A stretch of DNA of 29,715 bases, taken from the IMG/VR virus record IMGVR_UViG_3300009183_000038, positions 1 through 29,715 of that record; one strand, given 5' to 3'. Shown here piece after piece: positions 9,480-17,002 of the stretch. The notes under the pieces were generated by a model that was given only the letters and a program-made list of their open reading frames with translations, ran no database searches and was not told where the DNA came from. Positions within the stretch are counted from its first letter, which is position 1; every line of letters begins with the position of its first letter. The position numbers were made by a program, and so were the translations under genes. Origin of the DNA: a virus.

Positions 9480-9511
9480 TACCGTCATTGGTATCTATTG
9501 TTATTTGATTA

Positions 9512-9543
9512 AAAAACCCCGAACAGAAGTGATCGGGGTTTTT
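9512..9543 (+). terminator. Rho-independent terminator
   Basis: The stem has about 11 pairs (AAAAACCCCGA with TCGGGGTTTTT), a loop of about ten bases and a T tract continuing with TTTGTTTTTT. It separates protease transcripts from the scaffold-capsid unit that has its own promoter at 9615-9647. Confidence 0.9.
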
Positions 9544-9561
9544 GTTTTTTATGTCTAAAAG

Positions 9562-9589
9562 AAACTTTCCCAATCTTCCCAATCTTCCC
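9562..9589 (+). repeat. Short tandem iterations of AATCTTCCC
   Basis: Two perfect copies of AATCTTCCC (9572-9580, 9581-9589) follow a partial copy (AAACTTTCCC). They lie just upstream of a palindrome and late promoter. They might bind a regulator, or be simple slippage product; no second set was noticed in the genome. Confidence 0.5.
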
Positions 9590-9594
9590 TAATA

Positions 9595-9607
9595 TAGAAT
9601 CATTCTA
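9595..9607. promoter_or_regulatory. Palindromic operator candidate (copy 1)
   Basis: TAGAAT-C-ATTCTA is a perfect 6+1+6 palindrome, placed 8 bases before the -33 TTTG of the late promoter at 9615. The same palindrome with longer arms occurs at 26276-26294, next to the plus early promoter. Two copies, both beside promoters, suggest a shared DNA-binding regulator. Confidence 0.5.
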
Positions 9608-9614
9608 AATAATT

Positions 9615-9647
9615 TTTGTTACTTTTTTCCTTTTGGCGTATATACTA
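9615..9647 (+). promoter_or_regulatory. Late promoter candidate for scaffold and capsid
   Basis: TTTG at 9615-9618, 20 bases, then TATATACTA at 9639-9647. The segment TTTTTGTTACTTTT (9613-9626) is identical over 14 bases to that at 27722-27735. The -33 and spacing fit the Bacteroidota consensus, while TATATACTA replaces TAnnTTTG. The gene start is 19 bases downstream. Confidence 0.6.
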
Positions 9648-9666
9648 GCGTACAAAAAATTATACA

Positions 9667-10284
9667 ATGAGCAAAACACTAATGGAGAAATTGAACGACC
9701 TAGCTTCTAAAGCTGGTTTCAAGTTCGAATCAAAAGAGGGAAAGGTTGAACTTTCCAAAATTGCTGAGGTAAAATTGAGTGCGGAAGCAAAACTTGAGGA
9801 TGGAACAATGATTGCAACCACCGCTGACGCGTGGGGGCCTGGTGTTGACATCCTTGTGGTTGATGCTGAGGGTAAAACAACACCCGCAATGGACGGTGAG
9901 TATAAGCTCGAGACGGGCGAAACTGTCGTTGTTGTGGATGGATTGGTTTCTGAAATCAGACCGATGGAAGTTGAAGTTGAAGTAGAAATGGAAGCGGAAA
10001 TTAGCGCACGTTTCGAGGCTTTGGCTGACCGAATCGCGGCACTTGAAACTCAGAACACCGAACTTTCAACTCAACTTACTTCTGTTACTGAATCAAAAAC
10101 TGAGGCAGAAACAAAATTGAAAGCAACCGAGAAAAAACTCGTTGAGCTTTCTAAAAAACCCGCTGCGTCTTCTGTCAAAGAAGTGGCATTGGGCAAAGAA
10201 AAATCAAAACAAGAAAACGCAAAAAAGCCATTGGCACAAATGTCAATGACTGAGCGCGTAATTGCTAACATGAAACACAACTAA
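9667..10284 (+). CDS. Scaffold-like head protein
   Basis: The product has 205 acidic residues. The middle contains KLEDGTMIATTADAWGPGVD and LETGETVVVVDGLVSEI, a segment found upstream of capsid genes in many Bacteroidota phages. From residue 110 the sequence is an acidic then heptad-like coiled coil (ARFEALADRIAALETQNTEL), then Lys-rich, ending with a helix (MSMTERVIANMKHN), as scaffolds commonly do. It sits between the prohead protease and major capsid genes and has its own promoter at 9615-9647 after a terminator. It should guide shell assembly and be degraded by the XkdF-like protease; this is inferred from position and sequence character. Confidence 0.75.
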   Translation: MSKTLMEKLNDLASKAGFKFESKEGKVELSKIAEVKLSAEAKLEDGTMIATTADAWGPGVDILVVDAEGKTTPAMDGEYKLETGETVVVVDGLVSEIRPMEVEVEVEMEAEISARFEALADRIAALETQNTELSTQLTSVTESKTEAETKLKATEKKLVELSKKPAASSVKEVALGKEKSKQENAKKPLAQMSMTERVIANMKHN

Positions 10285-10287
10285 GAA

Positions 10288-11190
10288 ATGGCAACAACTA
10301 CATCACTAACAACCACCTATGCGGGTGAGGTGGCGGGTGGATATATCCAGGCCGCATTCCTGTCGAATGATAGCGTGAACAACGTTACATTCAAAACAAA
10401 CATTGCTTACAAACAAAAGGTTCAACGCATTCAAGATAATGCAACAACCTTTAGCGGTCAGACTTGTGACTTTACTCCAACGGGAACAGTTACTTTGGAT
10501 GAGCGCACACTAACACTTGTTCCACTTGCTTTACAACGTCAACTTTGCAAGACTACTTTCTTCACAGATTGGGAAGCATTGGCGGCGCAAAACGATGACA
10601 TCTCAACTGTTGCGGATGCTTTGACTATTACACTTATGGGTGTAATTGGTCAGATCAACGAGACGATGATTTGGCAAGGTGTTGCGGCAACTGGTCAATA
10701 CGATGGATTTGAAACATTGATGTTGGCTGACGCAACAGTAATTGACATTGCTTCGCCGGTTGCAATTGATGCAACAAACGTTGTGGCTAAACTTCAACTA
10801 GTAGTTGCAGCGTCACCACTTCGTGTACGTCGTGGAATTGAGAAACCTCTAATCTATGTTGCATCAAACGTGGCTGAGGCTTACAGAAATGCTCAAGCAA
10901 CACTTGGAAACAACAACTTGTATCAATCAGGCTCGGCTATCTCTATGACATGGCTAGGTCAGTATGACATCGTTGAGTGTCCTGGTATGAGTACTTCAAC
11001 TGTGGTAATGGCTCAAAAGTCTAACCTATGGTTTGGAACTAACACCGGTGAAAATTGGACATCGATTCAGGTAATCGATATGCAACCAGTAAACGGTGAC
11101 AAGACAGTTCGTTTCTCAGCTGACTTCTTTGGAGCTTGTCAGTACGGATTCGGAAACGAAATCGTATTGTACCATTTGGACAACGCGTAA
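10288..11190 (+). CDS. Major capsid protein
   Basis: The product has 300 residues, three bases after the scaffold stop. It matches the Bacteroidota phage major-capsid type: an N-terminal region with YAGEVAGGYIQAAF, then LTLVPLALQRQLCKTTFFTDWEAL near residues 78-100, a central helix region and a C-terminal strand-rich end (VRFSADFFGACQYGFGNEIV). The fold should be HK97-like. Its codon use is richer in C-ending codons than flanking genes, consistent with high expression. A strong terminator 26 bases after the stop should keep it at high dose. Confidence 0.9.
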   Translation: MATTTSLTTTYAGEVAGGYIQAAFLSNDSVNNVTFKTNIAYKQKVQRIQDNATTFSGQTCDFTPTGTVTLDERTLTLVPLALQRQLCKTTFFTDWEALAAQNDDISTVADALTITLMGVIGQINETMIWQGVAATGQYDGFETLMLADATVIDIASPVAIDATNVVAKLQLVVAASPLRVRRGIEKPLIYVASNVAEAYRNAQATLGNNNLYQSGSAISMTWLGQYDIVECPGMSTSTVVMAQKSNLWFGTNTGENWTSIQVIDMQPVNGDKTVRFSADFFGACQYGFGNEIVLYHLDNA

Positions 11191-11215
11191 TCATTGAAAT
11201 AATAACTTGAAACGA

Positions 11216-11245
11216 GGGCGGTGGTCATAAGCCGCCGCCCTTTTT
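11216..11245 (+). terminator. Strong terminator after the capsid gene
   Basis: GGGCGGTGG pairs with CCGCCGCCC (nine pairs, one G-T) around a 7-base loop, followed by TTTTT. Confidence 0.92.
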
Positions 11246-11262
11246 CATAACACATAAAAAAC

Positions 11263-11808
11263 ATGGCTTGTGAACTAACATCAGGTTTACTTTTAAATTG
11301 TAAAGATGGCTTCGCGGGGATTCAAAGAATTTGGATTCAGCAACAAGCGGACTTTGCATCGGGTGTTACTTTGGACGCAACGACTTTGGAAGTTGACGCA
11401 TTACCCGAAGCAACAATATACCCTTTCGAAGTGGTAAAAGGAACGGGCGGATTTGCAGAAAGCACGTCAAGTGCAAACGGCGGAATTTTGCACACTCAAA
11501 CTGTTACCCTCGTATTAAACAAAATGACATCAGTTAAGCGCAAACAACTTGAGTTGTTGGCTAAAAATCGTGCATTGGTTGTTTTTGTATGGGACAAGAA
11601 CGGTAAAATTTGGATGGTTGGTCGTCAATTTGGTGCGGAAATCACTACGATTGAGGCAGCAACAGGATCAGCGGCGGCGGATTTGAATGGTTACACTATC
11701 ACATTCGTGGCTGAGGAACCAAGCGCGGCGGAACAATTGGAAGCTTACACGGCTATTCCATTTGACAACTTCGCGGACATCACTATTGGTTCATCCGTAG
11801 TAGACTAA
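11263..11808 (+). CDS. Tail-tube-like protein
   Basis: The product has 181 residues, beginning MACELTSGLLLNCKDGFAGI, which matches a family of small tail-tube or structural proteins next to capsid genes in Bacteroidota phages. It is beta-rich with one amphipathic helix (KMTSVKRKQLELLAKNRAL), the layout expected of a tube subunit. The gene has a terminator on each side (11216-11245, 11816-11847), as expected for an abundant product made as its own unit. No promoter could be recognised in the short gap ahead of it, so some read-through may supply it. Confidence 0.65.
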   Translation: MACELTSGLLLNCKDGFAGIQRIWIQQQADFASGVTLDATTLEVDALPEATIYPFEVVKGTGGFAESTSSANGGILHTQTVTLVLNKMTSVKRKQLELLAKNRALVVFVWDKNGKIWMVGRQFGAEITTIEAATGSAAADLNGYTITFVAEEPSAAEQLEAYTAIPFDNFADITIGSSVVD

Positions 11809-11815
11809 AATTATA

Positions 11816-11847
11816 AAAAGGGGGATAAAATCTTATCCCCTTTTTTT
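11816..11847 (+). terminator. Terminator after the tail-tube-like gene
   Basis: GGGGATAA and TTATCCCC form an 8-bp stem, extended by flanking A and T runs, then seven T. The next gene starts 14 bases later. Confidence 0.9.
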
Positions 11848-11860
11848 CTATCTTTACCAA

Positions 11861-12061
11861 ATGGCAAAACTTACACCGGTAAAACCAAATAGCGTGTTTA
11901 ACGCCAATGGTCGAGTGATTGAACTTGCAAAAGCAAGTCAAGATACTTTGAAAAAAATTCAAGCCTTTGCACCTCATTTGGTGCGTGAGGATAAAAAACA
12001 AAAGAATGCTGATATTGCAACCGAACCAGGCGAGTCAGACGGGACGGCTAACGCTATTTGA
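11861..12061 (+). CDS. Small protein of the head region
   Basis: The product has 66 residues: MAKLTPVKPNSVFNANGRVI followed by a helix and a charged C-terminus. It starts 14 bases after a terminator stem, so it is probably reached by read-through. Its 3' end overlaps the next gene in the +1 frame. Function unknown. Position after the tail-tube-like gene and before the portal suggests a structural or assembly role. Confidence 0.6.
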   Translation: MAKLTPVKPNSVFNANGRVIELAKASQDTLKKIQAFAPHLVREDKKQKNADIATEPGESDGTANAI

Positions 12062-12389
12062 GGGCAAAAGTGTCTTAGATACATTCACCCATTATCTATT
12101 GGTTCTTAACCTTGATGATAGCGGCGTGACAACCTCAAACAAGTTGGCTCAGGTTCTTGATGTAACACTCGATAATGCGCGAATAACAACCTTTACGTGT
12201 ACCACGGTGGGGCTTGATTATTCGGGGAGGTATTACTACGAGGTATACGGGCAAAATTCATCATCTAACATTGATCCATTAAACGCCGCGGTCGTTGGAC
12301 TGATAGAGCGTGGGTCTGCAATAATTTCTGACAATGGAACATACTACACCGATAACACCACAATCAACACCACCACTATCTACCCTTGA
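12006..12389 (+). CDS. Conserved virion-region protein (127 aa)
   Basis: I chose the ATG at 12006 (127 residues); an ATG at 11967 is also in frame but would lengthen the overlap with the gene before. The core is strand-rich, with THYLLVLNLD, then ARITTFTCTTVGLDYSGRYYYEVYGQ and a final VGLIERGSA. This resembles a small protein of Bacteroidota phages ('...YLF.F... GxYxYxVYEQ...NLD...VE.G') found near capsid and portal genes. It overlaps the 66-residue gene by 56 bases and the portal gene by 56. Function unknown; a minor head protein is likely. Confidence 0.6.
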   Translation: MLILQPNQASQTGRLTLFEGKSVLDTFTHYLLVLNLDDSGVTTSNKLAQVLDVTLDNARITTFTCTTVGLDYSGRYYYEVYGQNSSSNIDPLNAAVVGLIERGSAIISDNGTYYTDNTTINTTTIYP

Positions 12390-14151
12390 CGTTTCGTTAG
12401 CTAAATACGAAAGTGTCTCAACTGTTGAGATTGAAAATAAAAAGGGGTGGGTTGCTTACGGGATTGATAATTTATATCCAAATTATCTGATTGAACTAGC
12501 GCAAAACGTGCCAGTTCACGGTGCGTTGGTAAGCGGTATTGCCCAAATGGTTGCGGGGATAGGGGTTGAATCGGATAACCCAAATGCAAATAAATTTTTA
12601 AGAGCTTGGGATATAAATGAACAAATGCCATTCATTGCATTTGATTTAAAATGTCATGGCGGTTATTACTTGGATATAGTAAAACCTATTAACCAAGATT
12701 TAGCGGGATTTAAAATAGCAAAGGTTAATCATTTGCCGTTTGAAAATATGCGCCTGGCGTTTGATGAAGAAAGCGGAAAGGTGACGGGTGCATGGTATTC
12801 TAGAGATTGGGAAAACGCGAACAAAAAACGCAACAAGCCTTGCTACATTCCAATGTGGGACGATGTAAAAGATAACCCTGAGCAATCGCGCGGAATAATA
12901 TTTACGCAATTGCCAACGGCGGGTTCAATGTACTATCCAAAACCCGATTATATCGGTGGGTTACACTACATTGAAATGGCTCGACAAATTGCCGTGTACC
13001 ATTTGAATAATATTCAAAACGGATTGTTCCCTTCGTTCATTATTCAATTCAATAATGGGCAACCAGACGCAGAGAAAGCGCAAATAATGAAGCGCGATAT
13101 TGAGCGTTCAATTAGCGGTGCAAAGAATGCGGGTAAGTTCATTATGTTATTTAATGAAAGCTCACAGGAAGCGGCTCAATTCGAATCATTCCCCATCAAC
13201 GATGCGGACAAACAATATCAATTTTTAAGTGAGGAAAGTGATAAGAAAATATTTGTATCTCACCGGGTTACGACACCTTTAATCTTTGGAATTAGAGATG
13301 GAAGCGGCTTAGGTTCGAACACGGATGAAATGATGCAAGGTCTTGAGATAATGATGAATAAGGTTATTGCTCCAATGCGTAAACTTATTACACGCGATCT
13401 TCAAGGACTATTGCAAAATGAGGGCATTGATCCAAGTGTTACATTTATTGAGGATAGCCCATTAGGTGTTGAGGAAAACGCAGTTTTAGAGGCAGAAAAA
13501 AAAAAGATTTGTTGTAGCCATGCCGGTGACAAGCTCACCGCTGAATTAGAGGCAAAGTTTGTGGCTCATTTTCAAAACGTGGGCGAAATGATTGATGGAA
13601 AGGAATGGGATTTGGTTGACGAACAACCGGCGCATGACACTAGAGAGGACGAAGAAGCGGCGGTTATGAAGTGGAAAGAGGCGCAATTAGCGGGTGAGAG
13701 TTCATACGCTAACGGCGAAGAAAGAACATCAAAAGGATTAAGTATTGATGAAGGCGCGGACGTTGGATTATACAAAATACGTTACCAATGGGCGGGAAAT
13801 ACCTCAAGTAAAACGCGTGAGTTTTGTTTGATTATGGACGGCATACGCGACCAAGGTTTAGTATTCCGATATGAAGATATTGAGGCAATGGGCGACGACG
13901 GAGTAAATGGAGATTTTGCTCCACAAGGACAAAACACCTACGACATATTTTTGTGGAAAGGGGGAGTTTATTGCCACCATTTTTGGAAAAGACAAATCTA
14001 TTTCCGCAAAAGAGAGAAAGGAAAATTTTTACCTAACGACGGATTGAAAAATGATAAGCGCGTGGGCAATGTTCCATTCGTAAAAAAGAAAGGGTTTGAA
14101 TCAGTAAAACCAATCGACACACCAACACGCGGATCACTTAAATACTCATAA
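12334..14151 (+). CDS. Portal protein with C-terminal minor-head-like domain
   Basis: The product has 605 residues. Residues about 35-420 are portal-like: GWVAYGIDNLYPNYL, a central QIAVYHLNNIQNGLFPSF region, the crown segment with GIRDGSGLGSNTDEM and a long helix (GLEIMMNKVIAPMRKLI). After a Lys-rich linker, residues about 475-560 hold a separate domain (YQWAGNTSSKTREFCLIMD, then a GGVYCHHFWKRQIYF segment) that I recognise as a C-terminal extension of portals in this phage group and that loosely resembles MuF-type minor head proteins. The portal is the DNA gate at the head vertex and docks the terminase (18845-20161) and connector. Start lies inside the preceding gene. Confidence 0.88.
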   Translation: MEHTTPITPQSTPPLSTLDVSLAKYESVSTVEIENKKGWVAYGIDNLYPNYLIELAQNVPVHGALVSGIAQMVAGIGVESDNPNANKFLRAWDINEQMPFIAFDLKCHGGYYLDIVKPINQDLAGFKIAKVNHLPFENMRLAFDEESGKVTGAWYSRDWENANKKRNKPCYIPMWDDVKDNPEQSRGIIFTQLPTAGSMYYPKPDYIGGLHYIEMARQIAVYHLNNIQNGLFPSFIIQFNNGQPDAEKAQIMKRDIERSISGAKNAGKFIMLFNESSQEAAQFESFPINDADKQYQFLSEESDKKIFVSHRVTTPLIFGIRDGSGLGSNTDEMMQGLEIMMNKVIAPMRKLITRDLQGLLQNEGIDPSVTFIEDSPLGVEENAVLEAEKKKICCSHAGDKLTAELEAKFVAHFQNVGEMIDGKEWDLVDEQPAHDTREDEEAAVMKWKEAQLAGESSYANGEERTSKGLSIDEGADVGLYKIRYQWAGNTSSKTREFCLIMDGIRDQGLVFRYEDIEAMGDDGVNGDFAPQGQNTYDIFLWKGGVYCHHFWKRQIYFRKREKGKFLPNDGLKNDKRVGNVPFVKKKGFESVKPIDTPTRGSLKYS

Positions 14152-14154
14152 CAC

Positions 14155-14748
14155 ATGGCTCAAGTATTACTTATAACACCTGAATATCTTAGAAAATACA
14201 CCGCGTTTAACGATGCGGTTGAAGACAATCTAATTTATCCCGCAACAAAGTTGGCGCAAGACAAATGGGTTGAATCCTATTTAGGTACTGATCTTATTAA
14301 TAAGCTATACACGGACGTTGCCGGGGCGGGAACGGCGGGTAATTATACCGTGTTACTAGAAAACTACGTTCAACCAATGTTGATGTGGTACACGGTGGTT
14401 GAGATTATGCCAAATATCTACACAAAGTTTGTAAATGGATCACTTGTAATTCGCACCTCAGATGACACTCAGGTTGTGGACATTCAGCTATTCAATAAGA
14501 TGGTAAGTGATGCAAGAAACAATGCTCAACACTATACTCAAAGGTTGATAAACTACCTTTGCGCGAATAGTGGATTGTTTCCCCAGTATAGTTCAAATCA
14601 ATTTCCCGACGTGTCACCGAAAAGAGATAACTACAACGAAAACTCAATGGTGTTTAGTAGCGGAAACACGGCCATGAGTAACCCTCGTTTGCGTGGTGGA
14701 ATTAATAGTACATGGTGTCCAACTTGGTGCAATAATATAATCAATTGA
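14155..14748 (+). CDS. Head-tail connector protein
   Basis: The product has 197 residues and lies 3 bases after the portal stop. The helix-rich N-terminal part (VLLITPEYLRKYTAFNDAV, then LIYPATKLAQDKWVESYLG) and the YVQPMLMWYTVVEI segment match the connector proteins that follow portals in Bacteroidota phages. The middle includes VNGSLVIRTSDDTQ. The C-terminal 50 residues are less ordered and contain WCPTWCNN. It should sit beneath the portal to close the head. The role is inferred from pattern and position. Confidence 0.65.
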   Translation: MAQVLLITPEYLRKYTAFNDAVEDNLIYPATKLAQDKWVESYLGTDLINKLYTDVAGAGTAGNYTVLLENYVQPMLMWYTVVEIMPNIYTKFVNGSLVIRTSDDTQVVDIQLFNKMVSDARNNAQHYTQRLINYLCANSGLFPQYSSNQFPDVSPKRDNYNENSMVFSSGNTAMSNPRLRGGINSTWCPTWCNNIIN

Positions 14749-14749
14749 C

Positions 14750-14842
14750 ATGGCCAAAAAAACTAAGACAAATAAAGAGTTGAAGAAAGTGTATCATGAA
14801 AAGTTGAAAGCATATATTGCTAAACAAAAAACTAATCAATGA
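14750..14842 (+). CDS. Tiny basic protein (30 aa)
   Basis: The frame encodes MAKKTKTNKELKKVYHEKLK and ten further residues, about half Lys. It starts one base after the connector stop and its stop overlaps the next start as ATGA, so coupling supports translation. Function unknown. Confidence 0.55.
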   Translation: MAKKTKTNKELKKVYHEKLKAYIAKQKTNQ

Positions 14843-15195
14843 AAAGGTACGCAATATCACTAGTAATTATCGGAATAGTTACAAGCTTAATTGCTTCGCT
14901 ATGCCTTTGGTTATTTTCTGAGTTTGGGTATTTTTTTGCATCTCATTTAGAAGCCACGAACTTTTATACCATGCTCGATTCATTGAGCAAATTTGCCGTA
15001 GTCTTAGCGTTCTATATCTCCCTATCAGAGCGCGACATTTTAAAACAATTAGTTTTTTTAGTTCTCATTTATGGATTTGGTGAATTGCTCGATGAGTTAT
15101 TCTTTGATCCATGCAAGATGCAACTGAATGAAATAATATTAATAATTGTCGCTTTGATTTATGTGATTTATGGAAGAAAAACACTATCTAATTAA
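14839..15195 (+). CDS. Multi-span membrane protein, holin candidate
   Basis: The product has 118 residues with about four hydrophobic segments: residues 5-35, 50-65, 70-90 and 98-113 (IILIIVALIYVIYG). It has a Lys/Arg start and a short basic end. It overlaps the 30-residue gene before it (ATGA) and the next membrane protein by 26 bases, directly before an amidase. Location and topology suit a holin or accessory membrane factor. It could also be an antiholin paired with the protein at 15170. Confidence 0.6.
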   Translation: MKRYAISLVIIGIVTSLIASLCLWLFSEFGYFFASHLEATNFYTMLDSLSKFAVVLAFYISLSERDILKQLVFLVLIYGFGELLDELFFDPCKMQLNEIILIIVALIYVIYGRKTLSN

Positions 15196-15541
15196 TGAGT
15201 TCATGACGTTATTATCCAAGACCTGGATTTGGATAGTTACAATCATGGGCGGGATAATTGCTAAAATATCACTCGATGTTTTAAATGGCAAACAAATGAC
15301 GTTTATTGAGCGCGTCGCAACTATCGGAATTTCTTTTTTTGGAGGCTATCTAACGGCCGTGTATTGTGAAAGCAATAATATGAATGACCAAGGAAAATGG
15401 ATGGTTCCATTGGCTACCTTATTCAGCGAAACGATAATTATGTGGGTGGTTAAGAATCACAAACGAATATTTTTCCAACTGCTTACTGTGTTCACTAATA
15501 AGAACGGTGGCACACCACCAAACGATCAAATTGACCAATGA
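15170..15541 (+). CDS. Holin-like membrane protein
   Basis: The product has 123 residues with three hydrophobic segments: WIWIVTIMGGIIAKISL, IGISFFGGYLTAVYC and VPLATLFSETIIMWVV, and a polar C-terminal tail (TNKNGGTPPNDQIDQ). This fits a class I style holin of Bacteroidota phages. Its stop overlaps the amidase start (ATGA). It should permeabilise the inner membrane to let endolysin out. Confidence 0.65.
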   Translation: MEEKHYLINEFMTLLSKTWIWIVTIMGGIIAKISLDVLNGKQMTFIERVATIGISFFGGYLTAVYCESNNMNDQGKWMVPLATLFSETIIMWVVKNHKRIFFQLLTVFTNKNGGTPPNDQIDQ

Positions 15542-15948
15542 GAAATATCACGCACATAGTTATTCATTGCACGGCAACTGGACAGGACGCAACCGTTGAT
15601 GCAATCAAAAGATATTGGAAAGAAAAACTAGGATGGAAACAAGTAGGTTACCATCACATTATTGATGCAATTGGCAAGGATAATCAATTGCTATCAATTG
15701 CCCATCCATCCAATGGCGTTAAAGGTCACAACGCGTCCATTATTAACCTTTGTTACATTGGCGGGGTTGATAAATTTGGGAAAGCAATTGACAACCGCAC
15801 ACCCGCGCAAAAGGAAACCTTGTTAAAGCTTATTAAAAGTTACAAGAAAATGTTTCCAAGTGCAATTGTTCAGGGACACAAAGACTTTCCGAATGTCGCA
15901 AAGGCTTGTCCTTGCTTCGATGCAAAATCGGAATATAAAAATATCTAA
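15538..15948 (+). CDS. N-acetylmuramoyl-L-alanine amidase (endolysin)
   Basis: The product has 136 residues and matches the amidase_2 / T7 lysozyme family. Zinc ligands are predicted as His10 (HIVIHCTAT), His114 (QGHKDF) and Cys124 (KACPCFD); catalytic Tyr38 (VGYHH) and Lys122 match T7 Tyr46 and Lys128. Usual CPGF has become CPCF, an uncommon Cys for Gly. There is no signal peptide and no cell-wall binding domain, so release depends on the holin. It cleaves the amide bond between MurNAc and the peptide stem. It is coupled to the holin gene and followed by a terminator. Confidence 0.93.
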   Translation: MRNITHIVIHCTATGQDATVDAIKRYWKEKLGWKQVGYHHIIDAIGKDNQLLSIAHPSNGVKGHNASIINLCYIGGVDKFGKAIDNRTPAQKETLLKLIKSYKKMFPSAIVQGHKDFPNVAKACPCFDAKSEYKNI

Positions 15949-15974
15949 AGGGGCGTTTGCTCCTTTTCTTTTTT
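15947..15974 (+). terminator. Terminator after the amidase gene
   Basis: AAAGGGGC and GCTCCTTT (one G-T pair) form an 8-bp stem around GTTT, followed by TCTTTTTT. The stem begins at the stop codon of the amidase gene. Confidence 0.75.
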
Positions 15975-15998
15975 CTTGATTACTTAAATAAATTTACA

Positions 15999-16955
15999 AT
16001 GACGAACGCGCCAAAATGGGAAGAAATTTTCAAGATTGAAACACAACTTGAAGGTGAAAAAATTAATGATTTCAAAAAAAGAATGGCCAAAAAGTATAAC
16101 ACTACTTTTGGAAATATTGCTTCGAAATATCATCGATACGTTACGGTAAAAAATAGCCCGAAGAAGTTTGATGAATCAATTCCAGTTGCCCATCATTTAC
16201 CCAAGTCAGACACTAAAGAAAAAAACATTATTGATATTGAGGGTAAAAAGATTCTTGGGTTGTTTGATATTCACATTCCCTACCACGACATTAAAGCATT
16301 ACACCTAGCCATCGACAAAGGGGTAAAGGAAAACTGCGATACTATTTTATTGGGCGGTGATTATATCGATTGCTACGAAATTAGTAGCTTTGAGAAAGAT
16401 AGAACCAAACGTTCATTCAGATCAGAGATTCAGCTCACGAAACAATTCTTTTCTTTTCTTCGTTTCAAATTCCCAAAGGCAAAAATTTATGCGAAAATGG
16501 GGAACCACGAGGAACGATACGAAAGGTATATTAGAAAGAACGCAAGTGCATTGGATGGCATCGAAGATTTTGAACTTTGCAATCTTTTAGGTTTTGATAA
16601 GTTTGGAATTGAATTGATCCAAGGAAAGCAATTGGCACGAATAAACTCATTGGCCGTTGTTCACGGACATGAATTTGGCAAATCTACATTCTCACCGGTG
16701 AACGTAGCCAGAGGTCTTTATATGAGGGCTAAATCTTCTGCGATTTGTGGACACTCTCACCAAACAAGTGAACACACCGAAAAGGATATCAATGGTAAAC
16801 TTACAACCTGTTGGAGTGTTGGATGCTTAAGTGAACTGAATCCTGAATATGCACCGTTCGCAAAATATAATCATGGCTTTTGTATAATAACAAAACGTGG
16901 TAGTGATGGGTTTAATGTTCAAAATTTTAGAATACATGAGGGAAAAATATTGTAA
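15999..16955 (+). CDS. Calcineurin-like metallophosphoesterase
   Basis: From the ATG at 15999 the product has 318 residues (an ATG at 15957 would add 14 hydrophobic residues overlapping the terminator). It has the full metallophosphoesterase motif set: DIHIPYHD, LLGGDYID, KMGNHEER, VVHGHE and CGHSHQ. A basic, helix-rich N-terminal 70 residues resembles a DNA-binding extension. The family hydrolyses phosphodiesters with two metals; substrate is unknown, with DNA repair or removal of a host signalling nucleotide both possible. It is odd to find it inside the lysis region. Confidence 0.85.
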   Translation: MTNAPKWEEIFKIETQLEGEKINDFKKRMAKKYNTTFGNIASKYHRYVTVKNSPKKFDESIPVAHHLPKSDTKEKNIIDIEGKKILGLFDIHIPYHDIKALHLAIDKGVKENCDTILLGGDYIDCYEISSFEKDRTKRSFRSEIQLTKQFFSFLRFKFPKAKIYAKMGNHEERYERYIRKNASALDGIEDFELCNLLGFDKFGIELIQGKQLARINSLAVVHGHEFGKSTFSPVNVARGLYMRAKSSAICGHSHQTSEHTEKDINGKLTTCWSVGCLSELNPEYAPFAKYNHGFCIITKRGSDGFNVQNFRIHEGKIL

Positions 16956-16968
16956 GCAAATTTGCTTA
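16953..16968. other. 16-base perfect palindrome after the phosphoesterase
   Basis: TAAGCAAATTTGCTTA spans the stop codon. It could be an operator or a weak terminator; no T tract follows. Confidence 0.4.
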
Positions 16969-17002
16969 TTATAACCATCATAAATACTAAAAACAATGAG
17001 CA

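Noticed and set aside
11993-11999. A AAA AAC heptamer in the 66-residue gene as a frameshift site
   Set aside because: The heptamer is not in the phase of that gene; the zero-frame codons are AAA AAA CAA, and the next gene lies in the +1 frame. A separate ATG start at 12006 is simpler.
16357-16590. 77-codon plus-strand frame inside the phosphoesterase gene
   Set aside because: It overlaps the metallophosphoesterase motifs read in another frame; no coupled start.
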